Of a stretch of DNA of 48,342 nucleotides, positions 36,390 to 45,546 are shown one piece after another. Under the pieces are notes generated by a model that was given only the letters and a program-made list of their open reading frames with translations, did no database searches and was not told the DNA's origin. The stretch is taken from positions 24,753-73,094 of the forward strand of contig PBCX01000003.1 of the NCBI GenBank assembly GCA_002718035.1, written 5' to 3'. The stretch is from Flavobacteriales bacterium. Its GTDB lineage: Bacteria > Bacteroidota > Bacteroidia > Flavobacteriales > TMED113. Within the stretch, counting starts at the first letter, position 1. Each line of letters opens with the position of its first letter. The position numbers and the translations under genes are program-made.

Positions 36390-36408
36390 GATACAATTAA
36401 CTTGTGAA

Positions 36409-38382
36409 ATGAAATACAGCATATCAAAAATAGAAAATAAAGTAATTCTTAATTTGTATGAAAGAATGTTGAAATCTAGAATGATTGAGGAAAAAATGTT
36501 GATTTTACTTAGGCAAGGAAAAATATCTAAGTGGTTTTCAGGTATTGGTCAAGAAGGTATTTCTGCTGGAGTTGTGACTGCTTTAGATGATGATGAGTAT
36601 ATCCTACCTATGCATAGAAACTTAGGGATATTCACGGGAAGAGGAATACCATTAGATAGATTGTTTTCACAATTTCAAGGAAAATCTAATGGTTTCACTA
36701 ACGGTCGAGATAGATCTTTTCATTTTGGAACTAATGACTTTAATATAGTCGGCATGATTTCTCATCTAGGTCCTCAATTAGCCGTTGCTGATGGTATTGC
36801 TTTGGCTAATAAATTAAAAAAAAATGGAAAAGTATGTGTAGTTTTTACCGGAGAAGGTGGGACAAGTGAAGGAGATTTTCATGAAGCTTTAAATGTAGCA
36901 TCAGTTTGGTCGCTTCCAGTTATTTTTTTAATTGAAAATAACGGATATGGACTTTCAACTCCCACCTCTGAACAGTATAATTGTAAAAAACTATCAGATA
37001 GAGGTTTAGGATATGGTATTGAATCTAAAACTATTGAGGGTAATAATGTTATAGATGTTTATAAAGCTATAAAAGAAATTTCTAGTTCCATTAAAGTTAA
37101 ACCTAGACCTTTTCTTTTAGAGTGTAATACCTTTAGAATGAGAGGGCATGAAGAAGCTTCAGGAACTAAGTATGTGCCAGATGATTTATTTAAAAAATGG
37201 TCTAAGAAAGACCCTGTAGTTAATTTTGAAATTTTTTTGATTAATCAAAAATTATTAAATGAGGAAATAATAGAAAACATCAAGATTTCTATAAGAGAAG
37301 AAATTAATATTGCTATTGATGCTGCTTTCAATGAAAGCCCAATTGAATGTGATTTAGATTTTGAAAAATCATCTGTTTTTAGAAATCATAACTTTAACCA
37401 AATTCAACCTTCAGATAAAAAAAATAACATTCGTTTTGTTGATGCTATTTCTCAAGGTTTAAAGCAATCTTTGGAAAAGTTTGATAATTTAATCTTTATG
37501 GGTCAGGATATTGCTGAATATGGAGGTGTTTTTAAAATATCTGAAGGCTTTGTAGATCAGTTTGGAAAAGAAAGGATTAGAAACACTCCAATATGTGAAT
37601 CAGCAATTGTTAGTTTAGCTTTAGGTTTGTCAGTTAAGGGATTTAAATCTGTTGTTGAAATGCAATTTGCAGATTTTGTTTCTAGTGGTTTTAATCCAAT
37701 AGTAAATAATTTAGCAAAAATTCACTACAGATGGGGTCAATGTGCTGATGTTGTTGTTAGAATGCCTTGTGGAGCAGGAGTTGGCGCTGGGCCTTTTCAC
37801 TCTCAGACAAATGAAGCATGGTTTACTCATACTCCTGGATTAAAAGTTGTGTACCCTGCTTTTCCATACGATGCTAAAGGATTATTAATAACATCTATTG
37901 AGGATCCCAACCCTGTTATGTTTTTTGAACATAAAGCACTTTACAGAACATCTTATCAGGATGTTCCTGAAGATTATTATAATATTCCGCTCGGAAAAGC
38001 AAATTTTATAAAAAGAGGTGACAATTTAACTATTATTACTTTTGGAATGGGTGTTCATTGGGCTTTAGATTATTTAAGTCAAAATGATGTATCAGTTGAT
38101 TTATTGGATTTAAGAACATTAGTTCCTTTAGATTTAGAATCCATCAAGGAAAGCGTTGTCAAGACAGGAAAAGTTTTAATTCTTCAAGAAGATAATAATA
38201 GAGGAGGCTTTGGTTCAGACATATCTTCATACATATCAGAAAATTTATTTGAACATTTAGATGCTCCAATTATAAAAGTTTCGAGTTTAGATACTCCAAT
38301 TCCTTTTACAGAATCCTTAGAAAAAAATTATTTAGCAAATTCAAGGCTTGCAAAAGCATTTAAGAATCTAATCGATTATTAA
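36409..38382 (+). CDS. 2-oxoacid dehydrogenase E1, fused alpha and beta subunits
   Basis: This 657-residue thiamine-diphosphate enzyme has an alpha half (1 to about 325) with the ThDP/Mg2+ motif G-E-G-G-T-S-E-G-D...E-N-N-G-Y-G near 148-178. The beta half (from about 343) holds G-Q-D-I-A-E-Y-G-G-V and the R-M-P-C-G-A-G-V-G-A-G-P-F-H-S-Q segment. The fused layout and the M-R-G-H-E-E-A-S-G region fit the branched-chain 2-oxoacid (2-oxoisovalerate) type common in Bacteroidota rather than the E. coli single-chain pyruvate form. It decarboxylates the oxoacid and loads an E2 lipoyl group. E3 (lpd) lies at the window end. It overlaps the next gene's 3' end by 23 bases. Confidence 0.88.
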   Translation: MKYSISKIENKVILNLYERMLKSRMIEEKMLILLRQGKISKWFSGIGQEGISAGVVTALDDDEYILPMHRNLGIFTGRGIPLDRLFSQFQGKSNGFTNGRDRSFHFGTNDFNIVGMISHLGPQLAVADGIALANKLKKNGKVCVVFTGEGGTSEGDFHEALNVASVWSLPVIFLIENNGYGLSTPTSEQYNCKKLSDRGLGYGIESKTIEGNNVIDVYKAIKEISSSIKVKPRPFLLECNTFRMRGHEEASGTKYVPDDLFKKWSKKDPVVNFEIFLINQKLLNEEIIENIKISIREEINIAIDAAFNESPIECDLDFEKSSVFRNHNFNQIQPSDKKNNIRFVDAISQGLKQSLEKFDNLIFMGQDIAEYGGVFKISEGFVDQFGKERIRNTPICESAIVSLALGLSVKGFKSVVEMQFADFVSSGFNPIVNNLAKIHYRWGQCADVVVRMPCGAGVGAGPFHSQTNEAWFTHTPGLKVVYPAFPYDAKGLLITSIEDPNPVMFFEHKALYRTSYQDVPEDYYNIPLGKANFIKRGDNLTIITFGMGVHWALDYLSQNDVSVDLLDLRTLVPLDLESIKESVVKTGKVLILQEDNNRGGFGSDISSYISENLFEHLDAPIIKVSSLDTPIPFTESLEKNYLANSRLAKAFKNLIDY

Positions 38383-39022
38383 TCATTTTATTTCCTTTAT
38401 ACATCATTAATAAGTTCCAAAATGAAATTAATTGAATGTATAATATTTCAGAAACTCCCCCTTTAGGAAAAGGGATTAAAAATAGTATTGATAATAACAT
38501 AAGACTACCTATGCAAACTGAAAAAAAACCATTTCGAACTTGAGAAAAACTTCTAAATAGTCCAAAGCAAAAAACAAAGAAGTTATATGAGAGGAAAAAT
38601 AAAATAGCAGGCAACTTGTGCCATAATCCTTCGTTCATTGGGATTATAGCAACCATAATTAAACATATAAACGAAAATAATACAACAATCTTTAAAATAA
38701 CCTTTTGCTTGAGATCTTTAAAAAATTGATTAATTCTTGTGATCCCTCCCCAAAATAAAGCAATTGCAACTATAATTAATAAAGTTGTCCATGCTAAAGA
38801 TGTTTTATCAATAATTCCAAAGTATGATAAAGGCATTTCTCGAGGGTCAAAAAAATCAGCATTATTGATTAATCCATCTCCATTCCAATCTACAAACGAT
38901 ATATATATTACTAGGGGCGATAGAATTCCAATTAATATTGAAAGACCTATGTATAGATGTCTTATTAATCTAACTCTTTGTAATATAGTTAATTGAATAT
39001 TGTGTATAATTTCATAAATCAT
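38360..39022 (-). CDS. Unrecognised polytopic membrane protein with an EF-hand-like loop
   Basis: I do not recognise this family with certainty. From ATG 39022 it is 220 residues with about six membrane helices; an ATG 60 bases upstream would only add 20 residues over a region that holds an unrelated gene remnant. After the first helix there is a loop D-W-N-G-D-G-L-I-N-N-A-D (residues 45-56, bases 38855-38890). It matches a calcium-binding EF-hand/dockerin loop at positions 1, 3, 5, 6, 8 and 12. There is a remote likeness to DUF998/Frag1-type membrane proteins, given as a guess only. Its 3' end runs 23 bases into the convergent E1 gene. Confidence 0.6.
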   Translation of the reverse strand: MIYEIIHNIQLTILQRVRLIRHLYIGLSILIGILSPLVIYISFVDWNGDGLINNADFFDPREMPLSYFGIIDKTSLAWTTLLIIVAIALFWGGITRINQFFKDLKQKVILKIVVLFSFICLIMVAIIPMNEGLWHKLPAILFFLSYNFFVFCFGLFRSFSQVRNGFFSVCIGSLMLLSILFLIPFPKGGVSEILYIQLISFWNLLMMYKGNKMINNRLDS

Positions 39023-39031
39023 ATTATATTT

Positions 39032-39157
39032 AGTACAATAACTATACCAAAATATTACGAGGAATATTATAATAATGGTCAACTAAAAGTCAGAGATAAA
39101 TATAATTCCGGAAATTATAAATCATCAAAATTTTTTGATGAAAATGGAAAAAAATAA
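39032..39157 (+). pseudogene. Remnant of a MORN-variant repeat gene (C-terminal end only)
   Basis: The plus-strand frame ending with TAA at 39155-39157 reads K-Y-Y-E-E-Y-Y-N-N-G-Q-L-K-V-R-D-K-Y-N-S-G and ends F-F-D-E-N-G-K-K, matching the last two repeats of a MORN_2/YwqK protein like the intact one at 32664-33404. No start codon or further repeats occur upstream; the preceding sequence belongs to the opposite-strand membrane protein. It looks like the tail left after a deletion. The rest of the gap up to 39213 contains nothing I can identify. Confidence 0.5.
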
Positions 39158-39213
39158 ATTGTAAAGTAGCTCCTGCTGTTTACTTAAAGAATTTTTATGA
39201 TTTAATAAAGTAG

Positions 39214-40902
39214 TTAAATTTTTTCTAAGGTAATTTTAAGGATATCCTCTTCCAATTTTATTGCTGATTCTTTTATTTTTTCAGCTTTATTTAAGAATTC
39301 ATTTACTAGTTTTTTTTCAGTTAAATCTTTACAATTAATTTTTACATTTAAATATCCTCCAATAACTGCTGATCTAGCACATAATGCTCCAACACCAGCA
39401 TCACTAACAGAGTTCGGATTTCCATTTTTTACCATTTCCATAATTATATCCATTGATTCTAATGATGTTCTCATTATTTCTAAGGGAACTTCGATCGCAT
39501 GAACAGTAGCTTTTAAAATAGCTTTTTCTTTAATTTTTTTTTCTTTTGGATCATTATCAGGAAGTCTAAATGCTTGCATTATTTGATTAAATGATTCTGT
39601 ATCTTTATCTACAAGGTCTAATAATTTTTTTATAAGTTTTTGACCTTTTTCTGCAATGTTTGAGAATTCTTCCCATCTGTCATCCCATCCTCTTTTGTGA
39701 CTAGATAAATTAGCAACCATAGTTCCAAGAGATATACCTAAACTGCCTAAGTATGCTGAAACAGAACCTCCACCTGGAGCAGGTGCTTCAGAAGCAGTTT
39801 TTTGAGCAAAATCTACTAAACTAAGTTTACATAAATCTCCATTATCATCATTGATGTTATATTCTATAATTTTTTCATTAGGATTAAAGTCTTCCAATTC
39901 ATCTAATCCCATTGTTTTGATAGCAATTTTGATGATTTCAGAGTCTTCAATACCTAATGATCTATTTTGTTTTTTTAAAAAGTATTTACCAGCATCAAGC
40001 ATGGATTTTAAAGGAATTAATCCAACAAGTTCAGATCCTGTTACTCGCAGTCCCCTTTCTTGAGCTTTTTTACACACTTCATCAAAAACAATATGGATAG
40101 GGGTTTCTTTTATATTTGTTAGGTTCATTGAAATTTGAGCGGCGCCGTATTCTTGAATAAACCAACCAATTGCTTTTACATGTTTTAGTGAACCAGGTTT
40201 CCAAATAGTATTTCCTTTTTTATCTTTTAGTATTTTTCCATTTAATGTACCTCCTTCTCTTGAAATTCTTCCTTTTTCTCTAATATCAAAAGCAACAGCA
40301 TTTGCTCTTCTGGTTGATGTAGTATTTAAGTTGATATTATAAGCAATCAAAAAATCTCTAGCTCCAATTGCGGTAGCGCCTGTTTTTTGAACTATATCAA
40401 AAGAAGTTGAGCCAAAGTCAGGTTTCCATTCCTTTTGCTTTAATTTCTCTTCTAGAGCTTCATATTCACCGGATCTAATGTTAGCAAGATTCTTTCGGTC
40501 ATGTTTTGTTGCAGCATCTTCGTATAAATAAATAGGTATCTTTAATTCTTCACCAACACGTTTTCCAAGTTTTTTAGCGTAGTTAACAGTTTCTTCCATA
40601 CTAATTCCTGAAATAGGTATTAGAGGGCAAACATCAGTTGCACCCATTCTTGGGTGTTCGCCGGTTTGTTTACTCATGTCAATTAACTCAGAGGCTTTTT
40701 TAATTGCTAGAAATGCTGCTTTAATGACTTTTTCTGGTTCTCCAACAAATGTAACTACTGTTCTATTTGTAGCCTCTCCACGCTCAACACTTAATAATTT
40801 TACTCCTTGAACTAATTTTATTTGGTTAGTTATGTTGTCTATGACAGATTTATCTCTTCCATTTGAAAAGTTAGGAACGCATTCAATGATTTGTTTTTTC
40901 AT
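39214..40902 (-). CDS. ftcD: Bifunctional glutamate formimidoyltransferase / formimidoyltetrahydrofolate cyclodeaminase
   Basis: The 562-residue protein has two domains. Residues 1 to about 300 form the formimidoyltransferase, starting E-C-V-P-N-F-S-N-G-R-D with the H-P-R-M-G-A-T-D motif near 83-90 and a later E-L-V-G-L-I-P. Residues from about 350 form the cyclodeaminase, including A-S-E-A-P-A-P-G-G-G-S-V-S-A near 370-383. The pair moves the formimino group of histidine breakdown to tetrahydrofolate and releases ammonia, leaving methenyl-THF. The fused form is the one found in animals and Bacteroidota. It is the last gene of the hutI unit, two bases after the T9SS-sorted protein. Confidence 0.93.
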   Translation of the reverse strand: MKKQIIECVPNFSNGRDKSVIDNITNQIKLVQGVKLLSVERGEATNRTVVTFVGEPEKVIKAAFLAIKKASELIDMSKQTGEHPRMGATDVCPLIPISGISMEETVNYAKKLGKRVGEELKIPIYLYEDAATKHDRKNLANIRSGEYEALEEKLKQKEWKPDFGSTSFDIVQKTGATAIGARDFLIAYNINLNTTSTRRANAVAFDIREKGRISREGGTLNGKILKDKKGNTIWKPGSLKHVKAIGWFIQEYGAAQISMNLTNIKETPIHIVFDEVCKKAQERGLRVTGSELVGLIPLKSMLDAGKYFLKKQNRSLGIEDSEIIKIAIKTMGLDELEDFNPNEKIIEYNINDDNGDLCKLSLVDFAQKTASEAPAPGGGSVSAYLGSLGISLGTMVANLSSHKRGWDDRWEEFSNIAEKGQKLIKKLLDLVDKDTESFNQIMQAFRLPDNDPKEKKIKEKAILKATVHAIEVPLEIMRTSLESMDIIMEMVKNGNPNSVSDAGVGALCARSAVIGGYLNVKINCKDLTEKKLVNEFLNKAEKIKESAIKLEEDILKITLEKI

Positions 40903-40904
40903 TA

Positions 40905-41828
40905 TTAATCTTCTCTAAAAATTGAAACAGAGCCAGATTTGACTTTAATACTATCTTGGTTAGTGAATTCATTTAAAATAAACTCAAGTCTGTAAAAATA
41001 AACACCTTCTTTGCAATCAACATTACTTTTTCTTCTTTTCCCGTTCCAAGGTTTATTATATTCATCAGATTTATACACAGTTCTTCCAATTCTATCATAA
41101 ACTCTCAAACGGTATTTTGTTGCATTACAATTTATATTTGTTTCTGAAGTTCTTTCTGAATTATTTGCCTCAGGAAATAAGTCATTTGAACCATCTCCAT
41201 CAGGGGTGAATACGTTGGGTATTTTAAAATCACAATTACATTCATTAATAATTACAGAGACTTCATCAGAAATTTCTGTGCCACACGTATTAGTAACTTC
41301 AACATAATAGTAGTTTTCATCATTTAAATTAAAATCTGTGTTTAAAACAGTAATTTCAGATGAAGTAATTCCAGTTGTAATCCCATTTAAGAACCATTCA
41401 TATGTGTCGCTAGAATTTTGAGTGGTCGCATTCAATGTAATATCTTCATCATCGACACACATTGTAACTCTTGTTCCAGAATAATTTTCAATATCAACTT
41501 GAGCTATTGGGAAATCTAAATATGAAATTTGAATTTCATCATAATAATAGTTTATTCCATCTGTAGCTTCCCAGGAAATAACTCCGACATCAGCCCAAAT
41601 GCTATTTCTATCAATAGTTAATGTTCCGGTTGTATGTATTAAGGGATTTTTATCAACATTGAATGGAAGTTCTTTCCAATAAACGTCATATAAACCAACG
41701 GGGGTATTTAATTCAATTGTTTCATCTCCACACAATTCATAAATATCTTCAAATGGGTATTCATCTACAATTTGAGCAGATAATAATGATGATAAAAAAA
41801 TAAAAATAAAAAGAGAAATTTTTTTCAT
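40905..41828 (-). CDS. Secreted protein with gliding-motility/T9SS type B C-terminal sorting domain
   Basis: The 307-residue protein has a signal peptide (about 1-19, ending S-A-Q) and a region of unknown fold (20-105). An Ig/PKD-like region with paired cysteines follows (about 105-195). The C-terminal CHU_C-type domain is recognised by C-D-F-K-I-P-N-V-F-T-P-D-G-D-G-S-N-D-L-F, then Y-D-R-I-G-R-T-V-Y and G-V-Y-F-Y-R-L. Such domains direct export through the type IX system and attachment or release at the surface. The cargo part is short and carries no enzyme signature. It sits between hutI (32 bases upstream) and ftcD (two bases downstream). Confidence 0.88.
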   Translation of the reverse strand: MKKISLFIFIFLSSLLSAQIVDEYPFEDIYELCGDETIELNTPVGLYDVYWKELPFNVDKNPLIHTTGTLTIDRNSIWADVGVISWEATDGINYYYDEIQISYLDFPIAQVDIENYSGTRVTMCVDDEDITLNATTQNSSDTYEWFLNGITTGITSSEITVLNTDFNLNDENYYYVEVTNTCGTEISDEVSVIINECNCDFKIPNVFTPDGDGSNDLFPEANNSERTSETNINCNATKYRLRVYDRIGRTVYKSDEYNKPWNGKRRKSNVDCKEGVYFYRLEFILNEFTNQDSIKVKSGSVSIFRED

Positions 41829-41860
41829 AAACTAAATTAATCATGTTAAAGATACAAAGT

Positions 41861-43126
41861 TTAATTACTTGTGTTGCAATCATTATATAATTTTCCTTCA
41901 ATTATCACTTTATTTATTAGCGATTTTCCAAAAGAATATGGGATGCATGCAATAGATGGAATTTTTTTTGTTATGATTAGATTAGCTTTTTTTCCTTTTT
42001 CAATGCTACCAAATTCATTTTGTAATTCCATAGCATGTGCTCCATTAATTGTTAATGCATTAATTACTTCTTCAGGGTTCATTTTTAATTTTATACAAGC
42101 AAGTGAGAAAATAAATTCAATATTTCCAGATGGGGAAGACCCTGGATTGTAATCACTAGCCAATGCGATTGGTAGACCTGAGTCGATCATTTTTCTGGCA
42201 GGAGGGTAGTCGAGGCCAAGAAAAAAAGCAGTACTTGGTAGTAGGGTAGGGATAGTTTTTGATTCTTTTAAGCAATTTATTTCATTATCAGAAGTAAATT
42301 CTAAGTGATCAACTGAAATTGCTCCCATTTTTACTCCAACTTGTATTCCGCCAGAATACGCTAATTCATTTGCATGTATTTTTCCTTTTAATCCGTAGTT
42401 AAGGCCAGCTTTAAGTATTTTTTCAGTTTGATCAACTGAAAAAAAACCCTTATCACAAAAAACATCAATGTAATCTGCTAATTCTTCTTTTGCAATTTTA
42501 GGTATCATCTCATCTGTTACAATCCTTACATATTCATCGGTATCATTCTTATATCTAGTTGGAACTGCATGAGCTCCTAAAAAAGTAGATTTTACGGTAA
42601 TTGGACTAGTTTCCTTAATTCGCTTAATGACTTTAAGCATTTTTACTTCTTGTTCTGTTTCAAGCCCGTACCCACTTTTAATTTCAATTGCGCCAGTACC
42701 CCCTTTTATAACTTCGTCTATCCTAATCATAGACTGTTGGTATAACTCTTCTTCTGTTGTATTTTTAATCGCTATAGATGAGTTTAATATTCCTCCACCT
42801 TTCTTTGCAATCTCTTCATAAGATAGTCCATTAATTTTGTCTACGAACTCCTGTTCTCTACTTCCAGAAAAAACAATATGACTATGACTATCACACCATG
42901 ATGGTAGAACAGTTCCATTTTCTGCATCAATAATCTCAAATTCATTCCAATTATCAATTCCTTTCCAATCTTTCATGTGACCGAAATCAAAGATTAAATC
43001 ATCATTTATAATTATCCAGGCATTTTCTATAAAAGGAAGTTTTTTCATATCCAATCCTTTTTTTAGCTTTGAGTTATTACATACGGTGAATAGTTTATCT
43101 ATGTTTTTAATTAATATTTTTTTCAT
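41861..43126 (-). CDS. hutI: Imidazolonepropionase
   Basis: HutI opens the imidazolone ring of histidine catabolism to give formiminoglutamate, which FtcD then uses. The 421 residues show the metal site C-D-S-H-S-H-I-V-F (His81, His83), the I-K-S-G-Y-G-L motif, G-A-H-A-V-P, the H-A-N-E-L His and the S-D-Y-N-P-G-S-S-P-S-G segment near the end of the amidohydrolase barrel. Length matches the family. hutH and hutU are not in the window. The gene leads a minus-strand unit hutI - T9SS protein - ftcD and diverges from aroC. Confidence 0.94.
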   Translation of the reverse strand: MKKILIKNIDKLFTVCNNSKLKKGLDMKKLPFIENAWIIINDDLIFDFGHMKDWKGIDNWNEFEIIDAENGTVLPSWCDSHSHIVFSGSREQEFVDKINGLSYEEIAKKGGGILNSSIAIKNTTEEELYQQSMIRIDEVIKGGTGAIEIKSGYGLETEQEVKMLKVIKRIKETSPITVKSTFLGAHAVPTRYKNDTDEYVRIVTDEMIPKIAKEELADYIDVFCDKGFFSVDQTEKILKAGLNYGLKGKIHANELAYSGGIQVGVKMGAISVDHLEFTSDNEINCLKESKTIPTLLPSTAFFLGLDYPPARKMIDSGLPIALASDYNPGSSPSGNIEFIFSLACIKLKMNPEEVINALTINGAHAMELQNEFGSIEKGKKANLIITKKIPSIACIPYSFGKSLINKVIIEGKLYNDCNTSN

Positions 43127-43165
43127 CTTTTGAAATTATCTTTACAAGATAAAAAATACAATTGA

Positions 43166-43173
43166 TATATTTG
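43166..43173 (+). promoter_or_regulatory. aroC promoter -7 box
   Basis: TATATTTG matches TAnnTTTG and ends eight bases before the aroC ATG. If active, it would give an almost leaderless mRNA. No matching -33 TTG was found. Confidence 0.35.
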
Positions 43174-43181
43174 TTTCTCTT

Positions 43182-44267
43182 ATGTCTAATACTTTTGGAT
43201 CAATATTTCGTTTAACAACCTTTGGGGAATCACATGGTGTTTCAATTGGTGGGGTTATTGATGGTTTTCCTGCTGGTTTTATAATCAATTTAGATGCAGT
43301 TCAACAAAAACTTAATTTAAGAAGACCAGGTTTTTCAATTTTAACTTCAGAAAGAAAAGAAGCAGATATAGTTGAGTTTTTATCTGGCTTAATAGGGAGC
43401 AAATCATCAGGAGCTCCTATTTCTTTTATTATTAAAAACAATAATCCTAAGGCTAGTGATTATAAAGATTTAAAAAAAATATATAGACCTTCTCACGCTG
43501 ATTTCACATATGAGAAAAAGTATGGTTTGAGAGATTTATATGGTGGTGGGAGGTCTTCTGCTAGAGAAACTGCTTGCAGAGTAGTTGCGGGTGAATTAGC
43601 TCGCCAGTTTTTAAACAGTAAGGGTATTGAAGTTTTCTCATATGTTTCGGTAATAGGTCACATTAAATTAAAAAAAAAATATAATGAATTAAATTTATCT
43701 GAAATTTATAAAAATGATGTTCGTTGTCCTGATTTAGATGTAGCAAAAAAAATGAAATCATTTATTTTAGATGTTAAACTAGAAGGTGATAGTTTAGGGG
43801 GACGTATATCTACAGTTGTTAAGGGAGTTGATGTTGGGTTAGGTGAGCCTATTTATAATAAGTTAAACGCGCGACTTTCTTTTGCAATAATGAGTATAAA
43901 TGCTGTAAAAGGAATTGAATTTGGTTTAGGATTTGATTCATGTAAAATTAAGGGATCTGTGTATAATGATATCTTTGTAAAAAGAAATAATAAAATTGAA
44001 ACAAAAACTAATAATTCAGGCGGAATTCAAGGTGGCATAAGTAATGGTCAAGATATTGTTTTCAACTCAGTATTTAAGCCAACTTCAAGTATCAAAAAAA
44101 AACAAACAACATTAAATAATGAAGGTTTAGAATTAGATTATATAAATTCAGGTAGGCATGACCCTTGTGTGGTGCCTAGAGCTGTTCCAGTAGTTGAGTC
44201 TATGACGGCAATTTGCTTGATTGACATGTATCTTTTAAATCTTTCATCTAGAATAAATAAATTATGA
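43182..44267 (+). CDS. aroC: Chorismate synthase
   Basis: AroC forms chorismate from 5-enolpyruvylshikimate-3-phosphate using reduced FMN. The 361 residues show the first signature T-F-G-E-S-H-G near 12-18, the second R-P-S-H-A-D-F-T-Y-E-K-K-Y-G near 104-117 followed by G-G-G-R-S-S-A-R-E-T, and the third R-H-D-P-C-V-V-P-R near 325-333. It has the usual length. It is coupled by a four-base overlap to the symporter gene, an unrelated function. Confidence 0.96.
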   Translation: MSNTFGSIFRLTTFGESHGVSIGGVIDGFPAGFIINLDAVQQKLNLRRPGFSILTSERKEADIVEFLSGLIGSKSSGAPISFIIKNNNPKASDYKDLKKIYRPSHADFTYEKKYGLRDLYGGGRSSARETACRVVAGELARQFLNSKGIEVFSYVSVIGHIKLKKKYNELNLSEIYKNDVRCPDLDVAKKMKSFILDVKLEGDSLGGRISTVVKGVDVGLGEPIYNKLNARLSFAIMSINAVKGIEFGLGFDSCKIKGSVYNDIFVKRNNKIETKTNNSGGIQGGISNGQDIVFNSVFKPTSSIKKKQTTLNNEGLELDYINSGRHDPCVVPRAVPVVESMTAICLIDMYLLNLSSRINKL

Positions 44268-45529
44268 TAAAAATATCTTTACATTGGAAAATTTTAATAG
44301 CCATGCTTCTTGGTTTGATCTGGGCATTAGCTTCTGAAAATATTAACCTTGTTTCATTTAATATTTTATGGTTATCTCCTTTTGGAGATATATTTATGAA
44401 ATTATTAAAGCTTATTGCGGTTCCATTAGTTTTATTTTCAATTATCAAGGGGGTTTCAAATCTGTCAAGTATTTCTGAGTTGGGTAAAATGGGGACAAAA
44501 ACAATTTTATTATACTTAACTACTACTTGTTTTGCTGTTTTTATAGGTCTCTTTTTAGTAAATCAGATAGGTCCTGGAAAAGGATTTAATATTGGTGAAA
44601 TAAAAAAAAATTCAAAAGTTTCTTCAATTCAGGAGCAAGTTAGTACTAACTCTGATGAGAGTCCTTTAAAATTTATTGTTGATATGGTTCCTGAAAATAT
44701 TTTTCTTTCCTTAGGTGACAATAAGGCTATGCTTCAAATTATATTTTTTGCAATATTTTTTGGATCTGTTTTGATTTTGATTGACAAAAAGAAAAAAGTT
44801 CAAATTGATATTTTGATAGACTCGTTAAATGAGGTGTTTTTAAAAATGGTTGATATAGTTATAAGATATTCACCTTTTTTTATTTTTTGTTTAATGGCGG
44901 GTACCTTATCAAAATTGTCAAGTGGAAGTGATGGGGGTATTGTTGAGATTATTTTGGGCTTAGGTTTATATACAATTGTTGTTTTATTGGGTTTGTCAAT
45001 TATGATGTTGGTTATTTACCCTCTAATTATGAAAATATTTATTAATAATTTTTCCTATAAATTATTTTTTAAATCTATTGCCCCAGCTCAACTGTTAGCT
45101 TTTTCTACTTCTTCCAGTGCAGCTACTTTACCAGTTACAATGGATTGTGTGAATAATAACTTAAGAGTTCCAAATAAAGTTACAAGTTTTGTTCTTCCCA
45201 TTGGTGCGACTGTTAATATGGATGGAACAAGTTTATATCAGTGTGTTGCTGTGGTTTTTTTGGCGCAAATATTAGGTTTTGATTTAACTCTTTCTAATCA
45301 GTTACTAATTGCAATGACTGCTGTATTGGCCTCAATAGGTTCTGCAGCCGTACCTAGTGCTGGGTTATTTATGTTGGTAGTTGTCTTAGGTGTTACGGAC
45401 ATAGATCCTATGTACATAGCAATTATACTTCCTGTAGATAGAATACTTGATATGTGTAGAACAGTTATTAATGTAACAGGTGACGCTACGGTTTGTTCAG
45501 TTGTAAATAGTTGGACAAAAAAAAATTAG
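44264..45529 (+). CDS. Dicarboxylate/amino-acid:cation symporter (DAACS/GltP family)
   Basis: The 421-residue inner-membrane transporter belongs to the glutamate/aspartate/dicarboxylate family. It has about eight helices and two re-entrant loops: the serine-rich F-S-T-S-S-S-A-A-T-L-P near 285-295 and the N-M-D-G-T-S-L-Y motif near 318-325, followed by G-S-A-A-V-P-S-A-G. It takes up acidic amino acids or C4-dicarboxylates with Na+ or H+. Which substrate cannot be told. It converges on rplS with one base between stop codons; a long A/T hairpin spans the junction. Confidence 0.9.
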   Translation: MIKISLHWKILIAMLLGLIWALASENINLVSFNILWLSPFGDIFMKLLKLIAVPLVLFSIIKGVSNLSSISELGKMGTKTILLYLTTTCFAVFIGLFLVNQIGPGKGFNIGEIKKNSKVSSIQEQVSTNSDESPLKFIVDMVPENIFLSLGDNKAMLQIIFFAIFFGSVLILIDKKKKVQIDILIDSLNEVFLKMVDIVIRYSPFFIFCLMAGTLSKLSSGSDGGIVEIILGLGLYTIVVLLGLSIMMLVIYPLIMKIFINNFSYKLFFKSIAPAQLLAFSTSSSAATLPVTMDCVNNNLRVPNKVTSFVLPIGATVNMDGTSLYQCVAVVFLAQILGFDLTLSNQLLIAMTAVLASIGSAAVPSAGLFMLVVVLGVTDIDPMYIAIILPVDRILDMCRTVINVTGDATVCSVVNSWTKKN

Positions 45530-45546
45530 TTTATCTTTTTTTTTGT
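45515..45546. terminator. A9/T9 hairpin at the symporter-rplS junction (possible two-way terminator)
   Basis: ACAAAAAAAAA (45515-45525) pairs with TTTTTTTTTGT (45536-45546) across a ten-base loop that contains both stop codons. Read in either direction the stem ends in a T run, so it could stop both transcripts. It is almost purely A-T pairing, hence the modest confidence. Confidence 0.4.
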
